A DNA stretch of 29,297 bases from CADAWZ01 sp045114665. GTDB lineage: Bacteria; Vulcanimicrobiota; CADAWZ01. The notes below the pieces were generated by a model. It searched no databases, had not been told where the DNA came from, and saw nothing but the letters and a program-made list of their open reading frames with translations. Each line of letters starts with the position of its first letter. Within the stretch, counting starts at the first letter, position 1. The stretch is from positions 1 to 29,297 of the forward strand of contig JBGUKW010000093.1 of assembly GCA_045114665.1 (NCBI GenBank). Reading direction: 5' to 3'. The translations under genes were made by a program, and so were the position numbers. This document shows positions 1 through 6,733 of the stretch, piece after piece.

Positions 1-86
1 AGAGAACTCGTAAGACCTCTAATTTAAAATAGAGGCAAGGTTCGTTAATATCCCAGAATCCCCTAAATTTATGGGGAGTATGTCAA
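1..86 (+). mobile_element. Probable right end of an IS200/IS605-family element (body off the left edge)
   Basis: The sequence shows GAAT at 56-59, then a stem of CCCCTA (60-65) against TA(T)GGGG (70-76) with one extra-helical T, then AGTATG and TCAA at 83-86. In the IS608 group the right-end hairpin carries a GAAT guide at its 5' foot that pairs with the TCAA cleavage site, and the stem has a bulged T; all three are present. A further stem, CCTCTA (16-21) against TAGAGG (30-35), lies before it, as in the 3' part of TnpB-associated omega RNAs. No recognisable tnpB C-terminus is in the window: all three plus frames stop within the first 36 bases. The transposase or tnpB, if present, must be left of position 1. 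Confidence 0.55.
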
Positions 87-129
87 TGTCAGCATGTTTA
101 TCTTTCTTTCCTCTTTTCATTTTTTTTCT

Positions 130-164
130 AAAAAAAAATCCCCTTTACTATGAAAAAGAGGATT
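130..164 (-). terminator. Rho-independent terminator after the 86-residue gene
   Basis: A 10-bp stem (137-146 against 155-164, one G-U wobble when read on the minus strand, 8-base loop) is followed on the minus strand by a run of nine T. It lies 48 bases beyond the stop codon at 212 and would end the adk transcript. Confidence 0.75.
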
Positions 165-211
165 CTTATTATAATCAAATTTTATATTAGTTTATTTAAC
201 AAGGCAAAAAT

Positions 212-472
212 CTAATTTTCAAATGCTGGTTTTAATCCAGTTTCTTTACAATATAATACATAAGATTCATAGAGTCCATTTAGCTCATCTTCAAGTTGTT
301 GACGGTCTGCTTTTAAATCGCCCATCTTCTCAGACATCTTTGCAATCTTATCTTCCATTTTTTCTATTTCGATATTTTTTAGCTCATATAGTTGTCTTAT
401 TCTATCATAAGACATTTCCATTTTTTCTTTTATAAGTTCACCAGTCATTGATTTCAATGTAACCTCATCCAT
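212..472 (-). CDS. Small coiled-coil protein of unknown function
   Basis: This 86-residue protein is highly charged, with heptad-like spacing from about residue 10 to 70, so one long helix or coiled coil is likely; there is no signal peptide or membrane segment. I do not recognise a family. It follows adk by about 100 bases with no clear promoter of its own and ends at a good terminator, so it is probably the last gene of the adk transcript, where map or infA would be expected. The start ATG has GGAGGAA upstream at 11 bases. That ribosome binding site lies inside a 9-codon reading frame (476-505) in the same frame, separated by a stop codon, so the true N-terminus or mode of translation is uncertain. 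Confidence 0.7.
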   Translation of the reverse strand: MDEVTLKSMTGELIKEKMEMSYDRIRQLYELKNIEIEKMEDKIAKMSEKMGDLKADRQQLEDELNGLYESYVLYCKETGLKPAFEN

Positions 473-475
473 TTC

Positions 476-505
476 TTAATTATTTCCTCCGAGAATCCAA
501 GCCAT
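476..505 (-). CDS. Possible 9-codon leader peptide (MAWILGGNN)
   Basis: ATG at 505 is preceded by AAAGGAG at 8 bases, a better-placed ribosome binding site than that of the next gene. It reads nine codons to TAA at 476-478. Three bases later, in the same frame, comes the ATG of the 86-residue gene. The GGA-GGA codons of the peptide double as the Shine-Dalgarno sequence of that gene, which suggests translational coupling or a leader peptide. Readthrough of the TAA would give an 11-residue N-terminal extension. Alternatively it is a mutated start of the downstream gene. Its length makes this tentative. Confidence 0.3.
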   Translation of the reverse strand: MAWILGGNN

Positions 506-575
506 GTTTATTTCTCCTTTATTTTGTTATTTTTATTTTTTAGAACCCTCTTGTAAATTTCAAGTTATAAAGTTC

Positions 576-1214
576 CTATTTTTTTTCCAACATTGTTTTT
601 ATTTCATTCCAAACATCATCTATAGACACAGAAGCATCAACCTCTAATAAAACATTTTTATCAGAAAAATATTTTATGAGAGGTTCTGTCTGTTCTGTAT
701 ATACTTTCAATCTACTTATGATAACTTCCTCTTTATCATCATCACGAATTATAATTTCTCCACCACATTGTGGACAAATATCTGAACCCAACAAATCAAC
801 ATTATAAACAGAAGCACATTTTTTACAAACTCTACGAGAAGTAAGACGTTTTACTACTTCAGACTGTTTTAGTGATAAATTTATTGCATGGTCTATTTTT
901 AAATTGTGCTTTTTTAACATTAAATCAAGTTCTTCTGCTTGAACAAGATTTCTCGGAAAACCATCAAGTAAAAAACCTTTTTTACAATCATCTTCTGCAA
1001 GTCTTTCTGCCATGATACCCAATATGACATCATCTGGAACAAAATGTCCTGCTTTTATATAAGATTCAGCCTCAAGTCCAACTTTTGTTTTTTCATGTAT
1101 TGCATGTCTTAACATATCGCCAGTAGATATGTGTGGAATATCAAAAAATTTGCTAATAAAAGCACTTTGAGTTCCCTTACCAGCTCCTGGCATTCCAAGA
1201 ATAACAAGATTCAT
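576..1214 (-). CDS. adk: Adenylate kinase, zinc-binding type
   Basis: Adenylate kinase (EC 2.7.4.3) interconverts ATP, ADP and AMP in the cytoplasm. The 212-residue protein has the P-loop GMPGAGKGTQ near the N-terminus, the DGFPRN motif and the R-rich lid. The lid carries a four-cysteine zinc site, CKKC then CPQC, as in Gram-positive and many other bacterial enzymes. I chose the ATG at 1214, with AAAGGCGG 7 bases upstream. A longer frame up to 1277 would add 21 residues not seen in the family and would overlap the promoter. It normally follows secY in the spc operon, but here a terminator (1364-1395) and a strong promoter (1249-1277) separate the two, so it is expressed independently. Confidence 0.96.
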   Translation of the reverse strand: MNLVILGMPGAGKGTQSAFISKFFDIPHISTGDMLRHAIHEKTKVGLEAESYIKAGHFVPDDVILGIMAERLAEDDCKKGFLLDGFPRNLVQAEELDLMLKKHNLKIDHAINLSLKQSEVVKRLTSRRVCKKCASVYNVDLLGSDICPQCGGEIIIRDDDKEEVIISRLKVYTEQTEPLIKYFSDKNVLLEVDASVSIDDVWNEIKTMLEKK

Positions 1215-1248
1215 ATCAAAACCGCCTTTTAAAATGTTATTAGAAATT

Positions 1249-1277
1249 ATTATAACACAACCCCAAAATATTAGCAA
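1249..1277 (-). promoter_or_regulatory. Sigma-70-type promoter of adk
   Basis: The -35 box TTGCTA (1272-1277) and -10 box TATAAT (1249-1254) are 17 bases apart, with an upstream TGTG resembling an extended -10. It lies 35 bases upstream of the adk start. The 31-bp repeat at 1282-1312 abuts its upstream side. Confidence 0.75.
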
Positions 1278-1281
1278 TAAT

Positions 1282-1312
1282 TTTTTTATAATATTATTTC
1301 AAATTTCCAAAA
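1282..1312 (-). repeat. 31-bp repeat, copy 1 (upstream of the adk promoter)
   Basis: This AT-rich 31-base stretch recurs exactly at 27202-27232 in the same orientation. Here it ends 4 bases upstream of the -35 box of the adk promoter. In the other copy it ends 16 bases upstream of the -35 box of the His-rich gene. It could be an upstream element or a regulator binding site. Its core ATATTATTTCAAAT (plus strand) also occurs at 7226-7239 in the rplN/rpsQ gap. Confidence 0.8.
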
Positions 1313-1363
1313 CAAAAATAAATTTGTAAAATTGCAATATATTTTAAATGATTTTTAAATAAT

Positions 1364-1395
1364 AAAAAAAAGCTGTCGGAAAATATCCAACAGCT
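1364..1395 (-). terminator. Rho-independent terminator after secY
   Basis: A 10-bp stem (1371-1380 against 1386-1395, one G-U wobble on the minus strand, 5-base loop) is followed on the minus strand by a T run. It starts 17 bases past the secY stop and closes the S10-spc transcript before adk. The other strand also has a weaker T-poor tail. Confidence 0.8.
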
Positions 1396-1411
1396 ATAAA
1401 AAAAACAATTA

Positions 1412-2728
1412 CTATTTTTTCATAAATCCCTGATAATGTTTCATAACTGAACGAGCTTCAAGTTGTTGCATTGTATCGAGGGCTACACCAACAATAATAA
1501 GCAATGATGTACTACCTAAATAAAAACTTGTGATACCAGTCAAAACCATTATAATATTTGGTGCTATAGCAATCAATCCAAGCAATATTGCAGAAATGAA
1601 TGTTATTCTATTCATTATCTTATTTAAGAATTCAACAGTATTCTTACCAGGTCTTATACCAGGAATAAATCCACCGAACTTTTTCATATTATCTGCTATA
1701 TCAGCAATATTAAATGTAATAGCTGAATAAAAATATGTGAAGAAAATTACAAGTAGGAAATATATAAAATTATATAAAAATCCTGAATGAGACATAAGTT
1801 TTGAATATCCAACCGCAATTCCTCCGAGTGGAGAAGAAGGGTCTAATTTCAAAAACTGGATAATTGTTGCTGGCAAATAAAGAACAGATATTGCAAAAAT
1901 TATGGAAATAACCCCCGCATTATTTACCTTTATAGGAATAAAGGTACTCTGACCGCCAGTTACTCTTCTACCTACAACCTTTTTAGCATATTGAACAGGT
2001 ACTTTTCTAATAGCTTGAGTCAATGCAACTATAGCCACTATGAGTACAAGAGTAATAATAGCAAACATTGTCAACTGCAAGTATGTTTGTAGCTGATTTG
2101 AAGATGCTCTTGCAAGTTTAAATGTATTCATAAGATAATCTGGATATCTCAAAACAATACCTGCAAAAATTATCATAGAAGTACCATTTCCAACACCATA
2201 CTCAGTCATTCTCTCGCCAAGCCAAACAAGACACAAAGTTCCAGCAGTTAAAGCCAGAACAACAATAGCTCCATATAAGAAACCTGTATAATAAAATACT
2301 TTAGCTCCACTTGAAGAGGTGTATCTCATAAGACTTATGACTAATACAAGAGCTTGAAGAAATGCAAGCCCAACTGTTCCATAACGAACATATTGATTTA
2401 TCTGTCTGCGTCCCTGTTCTCCACCTTCTTTTTGAAGTTCATGGAGTTTTGGAATAACAACTGTCAAGAGTTGCATAATAATCGAAGCATTAATATATGG
2501 AGTAATACCCATAGCAATGATCGAGAAGTTATTTAAAGCACCTCCAGTGAACATTCCTAGGAATTCAAAAAGCTCACCGCTATGAAGCATCTGTTGCCAT
2601 AAAGTTCTGTTTACTCCTGGAACAGTGATATAAACCATCATAACAAACACTGCAAAGCCACCAAAAACTACAAGCAGTCTGTTACGCATTACTCTATCGT
2701 TCCAAGCAGAGATAAATGATTCAAACAT
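1412..2728 (-). CDS. secY: Protein translocase subunit SecY
   Basis: SecY is the channel-forming subunit of the SecYEG translocon in the cytoplasmic membrane. The 438-residue sequence has the ten hydrophobic segments of the family and the motifs around TM2 (GITPYINASIIMQLL), the charged loop after it (KEGGEQGRRQINQY), and GIRPGKNT in a cytoplasmic loop. Length is usual. The start ATG overlaps the rplO stop by one base (TAATG) and is preceded by GAGGTGAT, so translation is probably coupled to rplO. It is the last gene of the spc operon here and is followed by a terminator. Confidence 0.97.
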   Translation of the reverse strand: MFESFISAWNDRVMRNRLLVVFGGFAVFVMMVYITVPGVNRTLWQQMLHSGELFEFLGMFTGGALNNFSIIAMGITPYINASIIMQLLTVVIPKLHELQKEGGEQGRRQINQYVRYGTVGLAFLQALVLVISLMRYTSSSGAKVFYYTGFLYGAIVVLALTAGTLCLVWLGERMTEYGVGNGTSMIIFAGIVLRYPDYLMNTFKLARASSNQLQTYLQLTMFAIITLVLIVAIVALTQAIRKVPVQYAKKVVGRRVTGGQSTFIPIKVNNAGVISIIFAISVLYLPATIIQFLKLDPSSPLGGIAVGYSKLMSHSGFLYNFIYFLLVIFFTYFYSAITFNIADIADNMKKFGGFIPGIRPGKNTVEFLNKIMNRITFISAILLGLIAIAPNIIMVLTGITSFYLGSTSLLIIVGVALDTMQQLEARSVMKHYQGFMKK

Positions 2729-3171
2729 TAAATCACCTCGACCTTGCCACCAGCTTTTTCAATGGCAGCCTGAGCCGTTTTAGTAAACTTGTTCAATTTT
2801 ACCTGTACTGCTTTTTTTATTTCACCAGTTCCAAGAACTTTAATAGGTGCATTCAAATCTTTAATACAACCTGAAGCATAAAGAGCTTCTGCTGTTATAA
2901 TTTCACTATCACTGGCACAATTTTCAAGAGTATCAAGATTTATTGTAACATATTCAATTCTGTTACGGTTTCTGAAACCTTTAAATTTTGGAAGAATTCT
3001 ATACCATGGTGTCTGACCACCTTCGAAAGCAGGAGCTTTTGTACCGCCAGATCTCTTTCTCTGACCATTTTCACCTCTTCCAGATGTTTTGCCATGACAA
3101 CCTGGACCTCTTCCTACTCTTTTTCTTCTTTTTGTTGAACCAGGAGCTGGATACAAATCGTCTAACTTCAT
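2728..3171 (-). CDS. rplO: Large subunit ribosomal protein L15 (uL15)
   Basis: The 147-residue protein has the glycine- and arginine-rich N-terminus with GKTSGRGENGQ and SGG, then FEGGQTPWYRILPKFKGF, typical of uL15, which stabilises 23S rRNA in the 50S subunit. RBS AAAGGGAG lies upstream of the ATG. Normally rpmD (L30) lies just before rplO; here that position holds an 89-base gap with a perfect hairpin (3198-3241). The gene overlaps secY by one base. Confidence 0.97.
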   Translation of the reverse strand: MKLDDLYPAPGSTKRRKRVGRGPGCHGKTSGRGENGQRKRSGGTKAPAFEGGQTPWYRILPKFKGFRNRNRIEYVTINLDTLENCASDSEIITAEALYASGCIKDLNAPIKVLGTGEIKKAVQVKLNKFTKTAQAAIEKAGGKVEVI

Positions 3172-3197
3172 AATTTTAAACTCCCTTTATCTTTTAC

Positions 3198-3241
3198 AAA
3201 TTTCGCAGAAATGTGTTTATAAGTTCATTTCTGCGAAATTT
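3198..3241 (-). repeat. Perfect 16-bp inverted repeat where rpmD is expected
   Basis: Sixteen bases at 3198-3213 are exactly complementary to 3226-3241, with a 12-base loop. Neither side has the T run of an intrinsic terminator, and rplO starts 26 bases further on, so it is not an obvious stop signal. It may be an RNase III processing site, an autoregulatory RNA structure, or the footprint of a lost gene or mini-element. There is no L30-like frame in the gap. Confidence 0.8.
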
Positions 3242-3260
3242 ATAGATTTTTAATTTTTAC

Positions 3261-3761
3261 CTACTGAAGAATTTCATTTGGTGATTTTCCACGAAGTGCG
3301 GAAACTTCATCAATCTTTTTCAATTCCTTCAATGCCTTAATTGTACAATAAACAATATTTACTGCATTATCTGAACCAAGAGATTTTGTGAGAATATCCT
3401 TAATTCCAGCCTGTGTAACAACAGCACGGACAGCTCCACCAGCGATAACACCAGTACCAGGAGCTGCAGGTCTAAGCATGACCATTGCAGAACCAAATTT
3501 TACTGTTGTTTCATGAGGAATTGTTGTTCCAATAATAGGAATAGATACAACATTCTTCTTTGCTTCTTCAGCACCTTTTCTTATAGCTTCTGGAACTTCA
3601 CTTGCTTTTCCAAGTCCTGCTCCAACAAGACCAGCACCATTTCCAACTACTACAAGAGCACTAAAAGAAAATCTCTTTCCACCTTTAACAACTTTGGCAA
3701 CTCTGTTAAGTTTTACGACAGTTTCGGTAAATTCTTTATCTCCAGTTTCTATTCTTGCCAT
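3261..3761 (-). CDS. rpsE: Small subunit ribosomal protein S5 (uS5)
   Basis: The 166-residue protein carries the S5 double-stranded RNA-binding region (KGGKRFSFSALVVVGNG, then GLGKASEVPEAIRKG) and the C-terminal half with PAAPGTGVIAGGAVRAV. It is part of the decoding-accuracy region of the 30S subunit. RBS TGGAGGT precedes the ATG. It follows rplR by 12 bases in the spc operon order. Confidence 0.97.
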   Translation of the reverse strand: MARIETGDKEFTETVVKLNRVAKVVKGGKRFSFSALVVVGNGAGLVGAGLGKASEVPEAIRKGAEEAKKNVVSIPIIGTTIPHETTVKFGSAMVMLRPAAPGTGVIAGGAVRAVVTQAGIKDILTKSLGSDNAVNIVYCTIKALKELKKIDEVSALRGKSPNEILQ

Positions 3762-3773
3762 AATTAACCTCCA

Positions 3774-4133
3774 TTAGAATTGAATACCGGCTTCGCGCAT
3801 ACTGTCAGCCAAAGCAGCTATTCTTCCGTGATATTTGTAACCGCCTCTGTCAAAGACCAACTGGGTAATTCCTTTTTCTTTCATACGTTCTGCCATTATG
3901 GTTCCGACTTTTTTGGCTTTTTCTGTCATTGTCAATCCTTCTTCAAAACCCTTTTCAAAAGAGCTTGCAGAAACAAGTGTGTGACCAGCTTCATCATCTA
4001 TAAGCTGTACATAGACATGACGAAGACTTCTGAATACAGAAAGACGTGGGAGCTCGGCAGTGCCGCTTAAATGTTTGCGGAGTCTCGCATGTCTTTTTTG
4101 TCTTAAAAAATTACGGGAGATTTTATTAATCAT
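3774..4133 (-). CDS. rplR: Large subunit ribosomal protein L18 (uL18)
   Basis: The 119-residue protein binds 5S rRNA in the central protuberance. It shows the basic N-terminus with RLRKHLSGTAELPRLSVFRS, the middle HVYVQLIDDEAGHTLVSAS, and the C-terminal FDRGGYKYHGRIAALADSMR followed by EAG, all standard for the family. RBS AAGGATG lies upstream of the ATG. It sits 21 bases after rplF and 12 before rpsE. Confidence 0.97.
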   Translation of the reverse strand: MINKISRNFLRQKRHARLRKHLSGTAELPRLSVFRSLRHVYVQLIDDEAGHTLVSASSFEKGFEEGLTMTEKAKKVGTIMAERMKEKGITQLVFDRGGYKYHGRIAALADSMREAGIQF

Positions 4134-4154
4134 AACCGCACATCCTTCTTAAAT

Positions 4155-4712
4155 CTATTTTGCAGCCTTACCGGCTTTTCCGAGTTTTTTGATTATAACT
4201 TCATTTGCATATCTAAAACCTTTGCCTTTATATGGCTCTGGAGGTCTGATAGCTCTGATATCTGCTGAAACTTGACCAATTTGCTCTTTGTCAATGCCAC
4301 TTACTTTTAAGTGAACAATACCTTTTTCAGCAGCTATTTCAAATGTGATTCCATCAATAGGTTCTATTACTACTGGATGTGAATAACCACATGAGATTTC
4401 GATTCCTTTACCCTTTGGAACAATTTTATAACCTGTTCCAACGAGATCGAGCTGTTTTGTATAACCTGTAGAAACACCAACAATCATGTTGTTTAATAGT
4501 GTTCTTGTCAATCCATGAAGAGCTCTCTCTTCTTTACTATCTGTTGCTCTCTCGACTTTTATAAAACCATTGTCAATAGATATTTTCATATCTGGATGGA
4601 AAGTCTTCGAAAGTTCACCTTTTGATCCTTTGACGCTTACTTGATTTCCGTCAGAAATTTTTACAGTTACACCGGACGGAATTGTAATTGCTGCTTTGCC
4701 TATTCTTGACAT
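4155..4712 (-). CDS. rplF: Large subunit ribosomal protein L6 (uL6)
   Basis: The 185-residue protein begins MSRIGKAAITIPSGV and ends with the conserved PEPYKGKGFRYANEVI and a GKAGKAAK tail, as in the two-domain L6 near the factor-binding site of the 50S subunit. AAGGAGGAATT precedes the ATG. The 15-base gap from rpsH means its ribosome binding site starts at the rpsH stop. Confidence 0.97.
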   Translation of the reverse strand: MSRIGKAAITIPSGVTVKISDGNQVSVKGSKGELSKTFHPDMKISIDNGFIKVERATDSKEERALHGLTRTLLNNMIVGVSTGYTKQLDLVGTGYKIVPKGKGIEISCGYSHPVVIEPIDGITFEIAAEKGIVHLKVSGIDKEQIGQVSADIRAIRPPEPYKGKGFRYANEVIIKKLGKAGKAAK

Positions 4713-4727
4713 CTTACCAATTCCTCC

Positions 4728-5132
4728 TTACCAAACATAACCTAATACTTCGCCACCAACACCATTAAGTTTGGCGTTTTTACCTGTCATGACACCTTTA
4801 GATGTTGACATTATAACAACTCCAATACCACCTAAAATACGAGGGATCTCTGCTTTTGGTGCATAAATACGAAGTCCTGGTTTACTAACTCTTTTAATTC
4901 CAGTTATAACTCTTTCACGAGCTGGACCGTATTTCATTTTAATTCTTATAACTCCCTGAGCAGCGCCTTGAGGATTTATAAGTTGATAATCCGCAATAAA
5001 ACCTTCTTCTTTCAAAATCATAGCAATATGCTCTTTGATTTTGGAAGCAGGAACGTCAACCTGTTCATGATATGCAACATTTGCATTTCTTACACGAGTG
5101 AACATATCGGCAATAGGATCTGTCATTCCCAT
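4728..5132 (-). CDS. rpsH: Small subunit ribosomal protein S8 (uS8)
   Basis: The 134-residue protein starts MGMTDPIADMFTRVRNAN and ends GVGGEVLGYVW, matching S8, a primary 16S rRNA binder and, in E. coli, the regulator of the spc operon. I chose ATG 5132, which has GTGGAGGAA 9 bases upstream; an in-frame extension to 5168 would run into the mini-element end. Upstream lies an unusual 268-base gap to rpsN. Confidence 0.96.
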   Translation of the reverse strand: MGMTDPIADMFTRVRNANVAYHEQVDVPASKIKEHIAMILKEEGFIADYQLINPQGAAQGVIRIKMKYGPARERVITGIKRVSKPGLRIYAPKAEIPRILGGIGVVIMSTSKGVMTGKNAKLNGVGGEVLGYVW

Positions 5133-5161
5133 AAAAATATTCCTCCACAAAGTGATTTGAC

Positions 5162-5375
5162 TTGACATTTCCCTTAGAAAAGAGATTCTTGGTTTGCCGA
5201 AATTAGCAGTTTATAGTTTATTATATCTGCACAATCCCATAACCAAGCATGACTTTCCGTGTGTCTCACGGTAGTTTCGCTATTTAGGTCATATACTTTC
5301 GCATATTTCCATTTCTTGGCTTGTGTTTACACACAAAGGAAGAACCAACTTATAGCTGATTCAAAATTTTGTTAA
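5162..5375 (-). mobile_element. IS200/IS605-like, ORF-less element or omega-RNA-like structured RNA between rpsN and rpsH
   Basis: Read on the minus strand, the 3' end has GAAT (5188-5185), a hairpin CTCTT/AAGGG with loop TTCT (5184-5171), AAATG, then TCAA (5165-5162). This is the same order as at the left edge of the window. Upstream are nested stems: 5188-5194 with 5241-5247 (7 bp), 5206-5209 with 5227-5230, 5249-5253 with 5288-5292 enclosing 5257-5261 with 5267-5271, and 5321-5326 with 5331-5336 (6 bp, tetraloop). There is no coding frame of note. The left boundary is a guess: TTAAC at 5375-5371 could be the target site. It may be a non-autonomous palindrome-associated element, a stand-alone omega RNA, or an unrelated cis-regulatory RNA. 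Confidence 0.45.
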
Positions 5376-5400
5376 AAAAACTTTTAAAATAAAACTTACC

Positions 5401-5586
5401 CTACCAACTGGATTTTGTTACTCCAGGGATCTCACCTTTATGAGCTAGAGTTCTGAAACAAATTCTGCACATGGAGAATTTTCTCAAATAGCCCTTAGGT
5501 CTTCCGCAAATCTGGCAGCGATTTACTTTTCTTACAGAAAATTTAGGCTGTCTGTTTGCTTTTACGATCATAGAAGTCTTAGCCAT
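5401..5586 (-). CDS. rpsN: Small subunit ribosomal protein S14, zinc-binding type (uS14)
   Basis: The 61-residue form has four cysteines as CQIC then CRIC, the zinc-ribbon (C+) type of S14. It binds the 3' domain of 16S rRNA in the head of the 30S subunit. The ending GEIPGVTKSSW is standard. TGGAGGAATT precedes the ATG. Downstream, before rpsH, is the structured mini-element. Confidence 0.97.
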   Translation of the reverse strand: MAKTSMIVKANRQPKFSVRKVNRCQICGRPKGYLRKFSMCRICFRTLAHKGEIPGVTKSSW

Positions 5587-5616
5587 AATTCCTCCAAAAT
5601 TTTCACTTCCATCAAA

Positions 5617-6159
5617 TTAATTTTCCTTTAATGGACAACCGAGAAGTTTAATAAAATATCTTGCTTCTTCATCTGTTTTAGCGGTAGTAACAATATTTAT
5701 GTCCATACCTCTAACTTTGTCAACTTTATCATATTCGATTTCTGGGAAAATTGTCTGCTCTTTGAGACCGAAAGCATAATTGCCTCTGCCATCAAAAGAT
5801 TTAGATGATATTCCTCTGAAATCACGGATACGTGGAAGAACAACATTGAATAACTTGTCAAGGAAAGTGTACATTCTTGCCCCTCTAAGTGTTACTTTAC
5901 ATCCAATTTTGCTTCCTGCACGAAGTTTAAAAGCAGCGATTGATTTTTTCGCTTTTGTAACAACTGGTGCCTGACCGACGATCTGACTTAAATCTTTTAC
6001 AGCTGATTCCAAAGCCTTTGGATTTTGGAGAGCTTCACCAAGTCCGATACTTACGACTACTTTCTCAAGTTTTGGCACCATATTGATATTTTTATATTGA
6101 AATTTTTCTTGCATACGAGAAATTATTTCCTTCTCGTACTTTTCTCTTAGTCTAATCAT
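5617..6159 (-). CDS. rplE: Large subunit ribosomal protein L5 (uL5)
   Basis: The 180-residue protein binds 5S rRNA and contacts the P-site tRNA. It has NINMVPKLEKVVVSIGLGEA, PVVTKAKKSIAAFKLRAG, RDFRGISSKSFDGRGNYAFG and the C-terminal GMDINIVTTAKTDEEAR, all family signatures. AAAGGTGAAATATT lies before the ATG. The 175-base gap to rplX upstream is long for this operon and contains two hairpins. Confidence 0.97.
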   Translation of the reverse strand: MIRLREKYEKEIISRMQEKFQYKNINMVPKLEKVVVSIGLGEALQNPKALESAVKDLSQIVGQAPVVTKAKKSIAAFKLRAGSKIGCKVTLRGARMYTFLDKLFNVVLPRIRDFRGISSKSFDGRGNYAFGLKEQTIFPEIEYDKVDKVRGMDINIVTTAKTDEEARYFIKLLGCPLKEN

Positions 6160-6206
6160 AATATTTCACCTTTGACAAGTTGGTTAATGTTTTTTTTACT
6201 TTTAAA

Positions 6207-6286
6207 AGAAGTATGGTAGCTTTTTACTTCTCACTTTTAAAATTTTACTCAATATGACCGCAACTCCATTATGAGAAATTGCGGTC
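6207..6286 (-). repeat. Two hairpins in the rplX/rplE gap
   Basis: AGAAGTA (6207-6213) pairs with TACTTCT (6225-6231), and GACCGCAA (6256-6263) pairs exactly with TTGCGGTC (6279-6286). Neither has a T run after it on the minus strand. The 10-mer ACTTTTAAAA occurs on both sides of the first one. These could be processing or regulatory structures ahead of rplE; no gene fits in the gap. Confidence 0.65.
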
Positions 6287-6334
6287 TATTTATTTTGAAT
6301 TACTATTTGTCAAGTTTTTTATCTAAAATATTTG

Positions 6335-6700
6335 TTATATCTTAGCTCCACATTTTCTGCAAACTCTAATATATTTTGGGTTGTATTTACCCTCTACTGG
6401 TTTCTCATCTGAGAGTTGTTTTTTAACTCTTACAGCTTTATCACACTTAGGGCATACAAGCATAACCTTACATGAATCAATGGGCATAGCTTTTTCAATA
6501 ATTCCACCCTGTGGATATTTTGGAGGTCTTGCCTTCATATGACGCTTTACTGTATTGCAACCGTCAACTATTACCTTCTTTTCACAAGGCATGACCTTAG
6601 AAACTTTACCTTTTTGACCTGAATCTCTTCCAGAAATAATAACGACTGTGTCGCCTTTTCTGACATGAATTTTTGCTGGTCTTTTTACTGCATTTGCCAT
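6335..6700 (-). CDS. rplX: Large subunit ribosomal protein L24 (uL24) with zinc ribbon
   Basis: The 121-residue protein has the KOW motif near the N-terminus (RKGDTVVIISGRDSGQKGKV) and TVKRHMKARPPKYPQGGI. The C-terminal part has cysteine pairs CPKC and CRKC, the zinc-binding form found in some bacterial L24. It is an early assembly protein of the 50S subunit. AAAGGTGG precedes the ATG. Confidence 0.96.
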   Translation of the reverse strand: MANAVKRPAKIHVRKGDTVVIISGRDSGQKGKVSKVMPCEKKVIVDGCNTVKRHMKARPPKYPQGGIIEKAMPIDSCKVMLVCPKCDKAVRVKKQLSDEKPVEGKYNPKYIRVCRKCGAKI

Positions 6701-6733
6701 AATTTTACCACCTTTAAAAACGCCATTATCTAA

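Noticed and set aside
36..60. GGTTCG near the left edge as the T-loop of a tRNA
   Set aside because: No matching acceptor, T-stem or anticodon arm fits around it; the IS605-type right end explains the region better.
1215..1277. Longer adk start
   Set aside because: The extra 21 codons overlap the promoter and are absent from the family; ATG 1214 has a good ribosome site.
5133..5168. Longer rpsH start
   Set aside because: The extra codons cover the rpsH ribosome site and the presumed element end.
5133..5400. rpsN/rpsH gap as RNase P RNA, SRP RNA, 6S RNA or tmRNA
   Set aside because: I looked for their conserved cores and found none.
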